12,878 nt of DNA from Candidatus Kerfeldbacteria bacterium. GTDB taxonomy: Bacteria > Patescibacteriota > Patescibacteriia > UBA9570. Below the pieces are notes generated by a model. The model was not told the DNA's origin. It ran no database searches and was given only the letters and a program-made list of their open reading frames with translations. The DNA lies in the NCBI GenBank assembly GCA_003512175.1, contig DOSP01000044.1, forward strand, positions 1 to 12,878. The letters are read 5' to 3'. Position 1 is the stretch's first letter; each line of letters begins with the position of its first letter. Of this stretch, positions 1-4,352 are shown piece by piece. A program made the position numbers and the translations under genes.

Positions 1-59
1 GGGACCTTGGCATCGAGCACTTCACTCTTAAAATTTGCGTCTGTAAATGTTTGAGCCAT
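1..59 (-). CDS. trxA: Thioredoxin, N-terminal fragment cut by window edge
   Basis: Reading the minus strand from the ATG at 59, the first 19 codons give MAQTFTDANFKSEVLDAKV followed by a proline codon cut by the window edge. This matches the usual thioredoxin opening (x-FTDANF-xxEV-x-V-P), which in the family leads into the VDFWA-x-WCGPC active site. That active site would lie outside the window, so redox function rests on the N-terminal match only. The gene follows the CNNM-type gene by 17 nt on the same strand. It has its own promoter, with a -10 element 6 nt before the ATG and no Shine-Dalgarno sequence. Confidence 0.8.
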   Translation of the reverse strand, partial: MAQTFTDANFKSEVLDAKV

Positions 60-65
60 ATCAGT

Positions 66-94
66 ATGTTACCATCCTATCGGATTTTGATCAA
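66..94 (-). promoter_or_regulatory. Promoter for thioredoxin, leaderless type
   Basis: The minus strand reads TTGATC (94-89), a 17-nt spacer, then TAACAT (71-66). The thioredoxin ATG at 59 follows after 6 nt, so transcription should start at about the A of the start codon. The -35 lies inside the last codons of the upstream CNNM-type gene. Each hexamer matches the sigma70 consensus at 4 of 6 positions. The call is strengthened by the same geometry at six other genes in this window. Confidence 0.55.
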
Positions 95-1324
95 TTTCAC
101 TCGCTTAATCTTATGTTCTTCTGCTTCATCAATAATGGCTTTGACTTTGTGGAGGGTCGCCTCGTCCCCTTTTCCAGGTACTTCACCCAGTTCTTTGAGG
201 ATAACCCAAGCAATAGTCTTGTGTTCCTCCTCATGTAAGTCGACCTCCAGCACGCGCTCCACTTCTGCAACTGTCGTATCCGCATCCACCAAAATAGTCT
301 TGGTATTAATCCGTTTAATGTTGTGCGGTAACTTGTCTTGCTCATCGGCAATTTCTCCAACGATCTCTTCCAAGACATCTTCTAAGGTCACAATGCCACG
401 CGTCTCACCAAATTCGTTTACCACCACTGCAATATGTTTATACTGCTGTTGAAAATCTCGCAATAATGACAGGACGGTTTTTTCTTCCGGTACAAATACA
501 GCACGTTGCAGTAACTTTTTAAAATCAATTTTCTCTGGATGCCCTTCAACTCCCACTAATTCTTCCATGACGTCTTTCGAATAGATAATACCCGAAATAC
601 TATCAATGTTGCCGCTGTGCGCTGGAAAGCGCGAAAAGCCGGTTTCGGTCATGATATGCACCAGCTCTTCAGCCGGCTGAGTTAGATGTAATGTCACCAC
701 ATCGCTCATCTGGGTCATAATATTTTCTACTGTGACATTATCTAACGAAAACACGTTTTCAATCATCTCTTGCTCTTCAACTGCTACCGATCCCGCCTCT
801 GCGCCCATGTAGACCATGGCTTTCACCTCTTCTTTGGAAACGGTTTGTTGATACTCCCCGCCACTGACGCGATGGACCAATCGTGCCACCGCCTCAAAGA
901 TAAACGTCAATGGTGTAAGCCCATAAATCAATCCAGCTGTTACTGGTGCGGACCAGCGAGCAATCCGATCAGCATGTTTTTGCGCCAATGCTTTCGGGAC
1001 GATCTCACCAACAATCAAAATGATGAACGTCATAATACCGGTGGCGATGCCTACACCTAAACTGCCAAACCATTTAATGGCAACCGCTGTAGCCACGGCA
1101 GCTGCCGCAATATCAACCACGTTGTCAGCTACAACCACGGTAGCTAATAATTTCTGCGGATTCTGTTTAATCTTGGCCACCAACTTGGCTTGTTTGCCTA
1201 CTTTACCGCGCTTCTCCATTAAGCTGCGCAACCGCGCTTCGCTTAACGAAAAAAAAGCAATCTCCAAAGCCGAGAAAAAACCAGATAGAAACACCAGAAT
1301 CACTAATAAGAAGACGGTAGACAT
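77..1324 (-). CDS. CNNM/CorC-type membrane protein with CBS pair (hemolysin C family)
   Basis: A protein of about 415 residues with the full domain order of the CNNM/HlyC/CorC family. The N-terminal DUF21-type transmembrane region (about residues 1-150) carries the SALEIAFFSLSEARLR start and the GEIVPKALAQ motif. A CBS-domain pair spans roughly 195-310, and a C-terminal CorC_HlyC domain about 330-410 (HKTIAWVILKELGEVP). Family members are linked to magnesium or cobalt efflux and cation homeostasis; the substrate cannot be read here. I chose the ATG at 1324, which begins MSTVFLLVILVF directly at the first membrane segment and lies 4 nt after the yggS stop. An in-frame ATG at 1357 would add 11 residues but sits inside yggS. 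Translation is probably coupled to yggS. Confidence 0.87.
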   Translation of the reverse strand: MSTVFLLVILVFLSGFFSALEIAFFSLSEARLRSLMEKRGKVGKQAKLVAKIKQNPQKLLATVVVADNVVDIAAAAVATAVAIKWFGSLGVGIATGIMTFIILIVGEIVPKALAQKHADRIARWSAPVTAGLIYGLTPLTFIFEAVARLVHRVSGGEYQQTVSKEEVKAMVYMGAEAGSVAVEEQEMIENVFSLDNVTVENIMTQMSDVVTLHLTQPAEELVHIMTETGFSRFPAHSGNIDSISGIIYSKDVMEELVGVEGHPEKIDFKKLLQRAVFVPEEKTVLSLLRDFQQQYKHIAVVVNEFGETRGIVTLEDVLEEIVGEIADEQDKLPHNIKRINTKTILVDADTTVAEVERVLEVDLHEEEHKTIAWVILKELGEVPGKGDEATLHKVKAIIDEAEEHKIKRVKLIKIR

Positions 1325-1328
1325 GGGA

Positions 1329-1925
1329 TCAGAGTTTAGCAGAAATACGCGGTCCAAACAAGGCAGAACCTAAGCGCACAATGGTTGCCCCCTCTTCAAC
1401 CGCTATTTCCCAATCATCACTCATCCCCATGGATAACTCCTGCAAACCAAACTTGGTTTGGAGCTGCTTCATCATCCTAAAGTCCTGCCTAGTTTGATCT
1501 TTGGTTTGTTTGGCCGTAATGGTCATCAATCCTGCGACATTCAAGTTTTTCAACAGTTGTATTTGGCTGAGCGCCGCCTCAAGCTCATTTGGTAAAAAAC
1601 CATGTTTAGCTGGATCCTGACTAACGTTGACCTGCAGGAATACGTCAGCCGGTTTATTAATGGCATTGATCGCTTTGGCTAACTTTAGGCTGTCGACCGT
1701 TTCTATGCAATCAAACGCTTCGACCACTTCTTTCACTTTATTGGTTTGCAAGTGACCAATAAAATGCTTCTCGGTGCCGGGTGGCAGTGAAGGCAGTTTC
1801 GATTTGGCCTCCTGCCATCTATTCTCCCCAATTAACTGAATGTTATGTTCACCAAGTACCCTAAGAATACGTTCCACAGGAACAGTTTTAGTGACGGCCA
1901 TTATCCTATATTTATTTTGCGACAC
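1329..1925 (-). CDS. yggS: YggS/PROSC-family PLP homeostasis protein, short N terminus
   Basis: A 198-residue protein of the YggS/YlmE/PROSC family, a fold-type III PLP-binding TIM barrel that controls vitamin B6 pools and has no known catalytic reaction. Visible family motifs are AVTKTVP with the PLP lysine at residue 13, GENRWQEA, HFIGHLQTNK, QVNVSQDPAKHGF, GLMTI, SMGMSDDWEIAVEEGATIVRLGSALFG. The GTG at 1925 is chosen because it preserves the first barrel strand (KYRIMAV). The internal ATG at 1901 would cut into that strand, and upstream there is only an in-frame stop (1959-1961) with no ATG, GTG or TTG before it. Compared with E. coli YggS (about 234 residues) the N-terminal helix of some 23 residues is missing. 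No clear promoter was found for it. Confidence 0.88.
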   Translation of the reverse strand: MSQNKYRIMAVTKTVPVERILRVLGEHNIQLIGENRWQEAKSKLPSLPPGTEKHFIGHLQTNKVKEVVEAFDCIETVDSLKLAKAINAINKPADVFLQVNVSQDPAKHGFLPNELEAALSQIQLLKNLNVAGLMTITAKQTKDQTRQDFRMMKQLQTKFGLQELSMGMSDDWEIAVEEGATIVRLGSALFGPRISAKL

Positions 1926-1984
1926 AATATTACTTCTAAAATTAGGTTTATTTTTAAATTACTATGCAAATGATTGGCGTTTTA

Positions 1985-1998
1985 GTTCCACATGGAAC
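1985..1998. repeat. 14-bp near-palindrome GTTCCACATGGAAC, copy 1 (parS-like)
   Basis: GTTCCA-CA-TGGAAC with perfect 6-bp arms. It lies in the divergent gap between yggS (minus) and the HExxH gene (plus), upstream of the latter's promoter. An identical 14-mer in opposite orientation lies just after that gene at 2658-2671. Extended to 16 bp it matches the B. subtilis parS sequence TGTTCCACGTGAAACA at 13 of 16 positions, with a changed centre. No run of T follows on either strand, so it is not a terminator. It could be a ParB site, or an operator for the flanking genes. Confidence 0.5.
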
Positions 1999-2014
1999 AA
2001 ATCATCACCTGACA

Positions 2015-2043
2015 TTGACTGCATTATACACCTAGACTAGGCT
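2015..2043 (+). promoter_or_regulatory. Promoter for the HExxH gene, leaderless type
   Basis: TTGACT (2015-2020), 17-nt spacer, TAGGCT (2038-2043), then 6 nt to the ATG at 2050. The -35 matches consensus at 5 of 6 positions. The -10 keeps only the most conserved T-A-...-T positions, but the same TAGGCT recurs at infB with the same spacing. The near-palindrome at 1985-1998 lies just upstream, a natural place for a regulator. Confidence 0.5.
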
Positions 2044-2049
2044 GTACTC

Positions 2050-2649
2050 ATGCGAGAACCAACTCAGGAACCAAAAAATAAACGTGAAACCGCTGATGCT
2101 GAAGTCATGGAAGTCACAACTAGTGACTCCAATGAGCCGGGTCGAACACTAGATCAGCGTTTGCAGGAAATGCGTCCGGCGGATGAATTAGATACTAAAC
2201 AGGAGATTGCAGACCTGGAGCGAGCTATTCATGGCGATGTAAATGTGGAAACCACTTCTCCTGACGAGCGTATTTTTGAGCAGCTGAATTCCGGTCGTCC
2301 AAATGAAACCGTAGTTTCTACCGAAATTGTAACTGCGGGTGATAGACGTATTTTTGTGCGCTACCTTACGAAGGAGTCACTTGGAGCATACTTTGGCTAC
2401 CAGGTGGGATCGCATGTGGCAGTTCGCCACGACTTACCACCCCGGGCTCGAAATTTTGTCCTACAGCATGAACTCTATCATGCAACCGATGAAGCTAGTT
2501 GGGGTGGTTGGATTGGTAGAGAATTGAGAGCTAACGCTGGACCAGCGCTAAAAGATCCAATCGGAGCTCTGAGTGCGATCGTGGCTAACATACCTGAATT
2601 ACCCAGCAGAATAAGTCTCTACTTTAGGCGATTACGCGCAGGGTCTTAG
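2050..2649 (+). CDS. Orphan protein with HExxH zinc-metallopeptidase-like motif
   Basis: A 199-residue protein I cannot assign to a named family. Residues 1-75 are rich in Glu, Asp, Thr and Lys and look disordered. The compact part (about 75-199) holds LQHELYHATDE, a HExxH motif with H140, E141 and H144 as candidate zinc ligands and catalytic acid. D147 or E158 (in RELRANA) could supply the third ligand. A HExxH helix followed by a helix with E-x-x-AN recalls the ImmA/IrrE (DUF955) peptidase layout, but this is resemblance only. No signal peptide or membrane segment is visible, so a cytoplasmic site is likely. The gene stands alone, diverges from yggS, converges on three tRNA genes, and is bracketed by two identical 14-bp palindromes. 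Peptidase activity is inference. Confidence 0.75.
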   Translation: MREPTQEPKNKRETADAEVMEVTTSDSNEPGRTLDQRLQEMRPADELDTKQEIADLERAIHGDVNVETTSPDERIFEQLNSGRPNETVVSTEIVTAGDRRIFVRYLTKESLGAYFGYQVGSHVAVRHDLPPRARNFVLQHELYHATDEASWGGWIGRELRANAGPALKDPIGALSAIVANIPELPSRISLYFRRLRAGS

Positions 2650-2657
2650 CTAATAAA

Positions 2658-2671
2658 GTTCCATGTGGAAC
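2658..2671. repeat. 14-bp near-palindrome GTTCCATGTGGAAC, copy 2 (parS-like)
   Basis: This is the exact reverse complement of the 14-mer at 1985-1998 and lies 8 bp after the stop codon of the HExxH gene. On the minus strand it is followed by TTTATT and lies 16 nt beyond the 3' end of tRNA-Ala(CGC), so a weak terminator role for the tRNA unit is possible. That would not explain copy 1. A shared DNA-binding protein is the simpler reading. Confidence 0.5.
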
Positions 2672-2687
2672 ATATTGAACGGGGTTG

Positions 2688-2760
2688 TGGACCTGAGCGG
2701 ACTCGAACCGCTTACCTCGTCAATGCGAATGACGCGCTCTACCAGATGAGCTACAGGCCC
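2688..2760 (-). tRNA. tRNA-Ala (anticodon CGC)
   Basis: A full 73-nt cloverleaf on the minus strand. The acceptor GGGCCTG pairs with CAGGTCC and includes G3:U70, the alanine identity element. The D-stem is GCTC/GAGC, the anticodon stem CGTCA/TGACG, and the loop TTCGCAT gives anticodon CGC (reads GCG). The T-arm GCGGTTCGAGTCCGC is intact. The discriminator is A and the 3' CCA is not encoded (ACAA follows). It lies 11 nt after tRNA-Ala(GGC) and is probably co-transcribed with it. Confidence 0.95.
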
Positions 2761-2771
2761 AAATAAACAAG

Positions 2772-2844
2772 TGGACCGACGGGGATTCGAACCCCGGACC
2801 CCATCCATGCCATGGATGTGCTCTACCAACTGAGCTACCGGCCC
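2772..2844 (-). tRNA. tRNA-Ala (anticodon GGC)
   Basis: A 73-nt cloverleaf on the minus strand. The acceptor GGGCCGG pairs with TCGGTCC and again carries G3:U70. The D-stem is GCTC/GAGC, the anticodon stem CATCC/GGATG, and the loop ATGGCAT gives anticodon GGC (reads GCC). The T-arm is CGGGG-TTCGAAT-CCCCG. CCA is not encoded (ACTTG follows). It is first in a two-gene alanine tRNA unit driven by the strong promoter at 2868-2896. Confidence 0.95.
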
Positions 2845-2867
2845 GCATCATGTTAAAGTGCTGAAGG

Positions 2868-2896
2868 ACTATATCGAAATTTTAATGTACTGTCAA
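2868..2896 (-). promoter_or_regulatory. Strong sigma70-like promoter for the tRNA-Ala pair
   Basis: The minus strand reads TTGACA (2896-2891, perfect consensus), a 17-nt spacer, then TATAGT (2873-2868, 5 of 6). The expected start near 2861 leaves a 5' extension of about 17 nt before G1 of tRNA-Ala(GGC), to be removed by RNase P. The promoter sits between tRNA-Arg(CCT) and the alanine pair, so the three tRNAs need not form one unit. Confidence 0.8.
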
Positions 2897-2904
2897 AGCG
2901 ATTA

Positions 2905-2979
2905 TGGTGCCCCAAGAGGGAATCGAACCCCCATCTTTCCCTTAGGACGGGACTGCTCTATCCGTTGAGCTACTGAGGC
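2905..2979 (-). tRNA. tRNA-Arg (anticodon CCT)
   Basis: A 75-nt cloverleaf on the minus strand, CCA included. The acceptor GCCTCAG pairs with TTGGGGC using several G-U pairs. The D-stem is GCTC/GAGC, the anticodon stem GTCCC/GGGAA, and the loop GTCCTAA gives anticodon CCT (reads AGG). The T-arm is GGGGG-TTCGATT-CCCTC, the discriminator A, and CCA is encoded. The outer anticodon-stem pair 27-43 is G-A, a mismatch. A perfect -10 element lies 9 nt before the 5' end. Confidence 0.93.
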
Positions 2980-2980
2980 A

Positions 2981-3000
2981 AATAGCTAATTATAGCTATT
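2981..3000 (-). promoter_or_regulatory. Palindrome carrying a consensus -10 before tRNA-Arg(CCT)
   Basis: A perfect inverted repeat (arms AATAGCTA and TAGCTATT, 4-nt centre). On the minus strand its middle reads TATAAT (2994-2989), the perfect -10 hexamer, ending 9 nt before G1 of tRNA-Arg. Transcription would start about 3 nt before the mature tRNA. No good -35 is seen at 17 nt; the nearest candidate is TTTACG at a 15-nt spacer. The dyad could also bind a regulator. It is too AT-rich and lacks the T run needed for a terminator. Confidence 0.5.
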
Positions 3001-3016
3001 AATAAGAGTCGTAAAA

Positions 3017-3172
3017 TTATTCAATCAGCCACGAGAACAGCTGTTCCGCTAACCGACTGACTTCATTCGTCTTTGCATCATACAAATACAATGCAATGAT
3101 GCCGCCTAACACAACCGCGAGAATACTTAAAAAAATGGTCAGGTCTTTTTTGAGAGAGAATTGATTAATCAT
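3017..3172 (-). CDS. 51-residue single-pass membrane protein, unknown function
   Basis: A small minus-strand gene of 51 codons plus TAA. The product begins MINQFSLKKDL, has one hydrophobic span (about residues 11-31, LTIFLSILAVVLGGIIALYLY), and ends in an amphipathic tail (EVSRLAEQLFSWLIE). The lysines before the span suggest that the N terminus stays inside. The ATG at 3172 is favoured because a promoter places its -10 element 8 nt upstream (TTGTCT-N17-TAGAAT). The open frame, the ordered membrane topology and the promoter together argue for a real gene. It diverges from the bactofilin gene, and their promoters overlap, so a link to the cell envelope or to bactofilin is possible but unproven. 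I do not recognise a family. Confidence 0.68.
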   Translation of the reverse strand: MINQFSLKKDLTIFLSILAVVLGGIIALYLYDAKTNEVSRLAEQLFSWLIE

Positions 3173-3180
3173 ACCGCGCT

Positions 3181-3209
3181 ATTCTAACAGGCCCACGCCC
3201 GGTAGACAA
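3181..3209 (-). promoter_or_regulatory. Promoter for the 51-residue membrane protein, leaderless type
   Basis: The minus strand reads TTGTCT (3209-3204), a 17-nt spacer, then TAGAAT (3186-3181), with 8 nt to the ATG at 3172. Its -35 occupies almost the same bases as the -35 of the plus-strand bactofilin promoter, so the two should compete for RNA polymerase. Confidence 0.6.
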
Positions 3210-3231
3210 TGTTAGACCTTTGCGTTATATT
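3203..3231 (+). promoter_or_regulatory. Promoter for the bactofilin gene, leaderless type
   Basis: TAGACA (3203-3208, 5 of 6), 17-nt spacer, TATATT (3226-3231, 5 of 6), then 8 nt to the ATG at 3240. Transcription should start at about 3238, leaving a leader of 0-2 nt. The -35 overlaps the opposing -35 by five bases (3204-3208). Confidence 0.65.
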
Positions 3232-3239
3232 TCTTCGGT

Positions 3240-3617
3240 ATGACAAAAATGTTTAATGGTAAGGAGGGGGCAGTAGGCAGTCAACCGAATACGATCATTG
3301 GTGATGGTGTGCGTGTTGAAGGAAAGTGTGTTGGAACCGGTCATGTGACCGTGCGCGGTGAAGTGGTAGGTACACTGACTACTTCTGATGACATGGTGAT
3401 TGAATCCAGCGCCAAGGTGGAGGCTGATGTGGAAGCGAACAACTTGGTTGTTTCGGGCGAAATAAAAGGAAATGTTCGCTGTCACGGACAATTACAGTTG
3501 CTAGCCTCGGGGAAAATTTTCGGGGATGTCACGACCAATATTTTATCTGTCGAAACCGGCGCCGTAATTAAGGGACAATGCACTACGGGTACTCAAGCTG
3601 GGGAAGTGACTGCCTAG
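3240..3617 (+). CDS. Bactofilin (polymer-forming cytoskeletal protein)
   Basis: A 125-residue protein with the bactofilin right-handed beta-helix core at about residues 18-118: repeating short strands with glycine turns (IGDGVRVEGKCVGTGHVTVRGEVVGTL..., VVSGEIKGNVRCHGQL, GKIFGDVTTNILSVETGAVIKGQC). Bactofilins self-assemble without nucleotide into membrane-associated filaments that position cell-wall or polarity proteins. Length and short polar tails are typical. The first ATG is used because the promoter places transcription start there; a second ATG follows 9 nt later. The DAGK-like gene starts 6 nt after its stop, so both are probably on one mRNA. The purine run AAGGAGG inside codons 8-9 resembles a Shine-Dalgarno but has no start codon at a usable distance. 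Confidence 0.92.
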   Translation: MTKMFNGKEGAVGSQPNTIIGDGVRVEGKCVGTGHVTVRGEVVGTLTTSDDMVIESSAKVEADVEANNLVVSGEIKGNVRCHGQLQLLASGKIFGDVTTNILSVETGAVIKGQCTTGTQAGEVTA

Positions 3618-3623
3618 CAGTAT

Positions 3624-4337
3624 ATGTTTTTTTATCTGTACGATGCCGTCGTACTTGATAAAAAGTATTCCAGCTTACTTGATCGGGTAGAAAGCCGAGT
3701 AATTGAGCTTGGCATTAATGGTCGTGTTGAACGGTTATCACCGCTGCGTAATCTGAAAGAATTGATTGGCCAAGCAGTCAAAAGTGATGCACACACGATT
3801 GTGGTGTTTGGTTCCGATAGTACATTTTTGCATGCCATGCAGGTGGTGGCGCATCATGATGTCACGTTAGGTTTTCTGCCATTTGGTGAATCGCAGCTCG
3901 GACCGTTATTTGGCATGCTGGACCCAGTGGAAGGATGCAACAACTTATCTAGACGCATCACGAAGCAACTTTCCCTAGGTAAAGCGAACCAAACTTTTTT
4001 TCTGTCGGTGGTCACAGCACAACTACCGCGTGGTACGCGGTTACGTTGTAATGATCAATGGACCGTGGTGACTCAGGCCGACACCACTGAATGTACGTTG
4101 CTGAATACTGGTTTACTTGAAGTGACATTGCAGCCGCAACTGGCCGCTAAAGGTTTTTTGCGCAAAGCTACACCCGCGCACTCAACCAAGCTCACCGTTA
4201 CAAAAGTGCACCTGGAACACCCAGACAATATCTTGCCCGTGCTGCTTGATCATACTACCACCTTGAAGACTCCAATTACCTTTTCTATCAAGCCAAAAGC
4301 GATAAAGGTGATTGTTGGCAAATACCGGCAAGTCTGA
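3624..4337 (+). CDS. Diacylglycerol/NAD-kinase-like fold protein, degenerate nucleotide loop
   Basis: A 237-residue protein resembling the diacylglycerol kinase catalytic domain family (YegS/LCB5/DAGK, related in fold to NAD kinase). The N-terminal half follows the family plan: an opening strand (MFFYLYD), then TIVVFGSDSTFLHAMQVV where the nucleotide-binding GGDGT motif is expected at residues 63-67, then LGFLPFGE in place of GIIPLGTGN. A helix with GCNNLSRRITKQLSLGK occupies the place of the family's later I-x-x-G segment. The GGDGT-to-GSDST and GTGN-to-GESQ changes and the short C-terminal part (family about 300 residues) suggest altered or lost kinase activity. It appears translationally downstream of bactofilin and ends 15 nt before infB. 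Substrate and activity cannot be named. Confidence 0.7.
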   Translation: MFFYLYDAVVLDKKYSSLLDRVESRVIELGINGRVERLSPLRNLKELIGQAVKSDAHTIVVFGSDSTFLHAMQVVAHHDVTLGFLPFGESQLGPLFGMLDPVEGCNNLSRRITKQLSLGKANQTFFLSVVTAQLPRGTRLRCNDQWTVVTQADTTECTLLNTGLLEVTLQPQLAAKGFLRKATPAHSTKLTVTKVHLEHPDNILPVLLDHTTTLKTPITFSIKPKAIKVIVGKYRQV

Positions 4338-4343
4338 TAGGCT
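4315..4343 (+). promoter_or_regulatory. Promoter for infB inside the DAGK-like gene end
   Basis: TTGGCA (4315-4320, 5 of 6), 17-nt spacer, TAGGCT (4338-4343), then 9 nt to the infB ATG at 4353. The same TAGGCT -10 occurs before the HExxH gene. The -35 and most of the spacer overlap the last codons of the DAGK-like gene. Confidence 0.5.
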
Positions 4344-4352
4344 ATATGCCCT

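Noticed and set aside
51..452. Plus-strand open frame of 133 codons opposite the CNNM-type gene
   Set aside because: Low-complexity, serine-rich translation antisense to a well-supported membrane protein; it resembles no protein family.
1871..1883. Third copy of the parS-like palindrome (GTTCCACAGGAAC)
   Set aside because: One base shorter, and it lies in conserved yggS codons for V-P-V-E-R, so chance is the simplest explanation.
3258..3268. AAGGAGG sequence as a Shine-Dalgarno for an internal bactofilin start
   Set aside because: No ATG, GTG or TTG in frame at 5-12 nt downstream; the full-length start is supported by promoter and family match.
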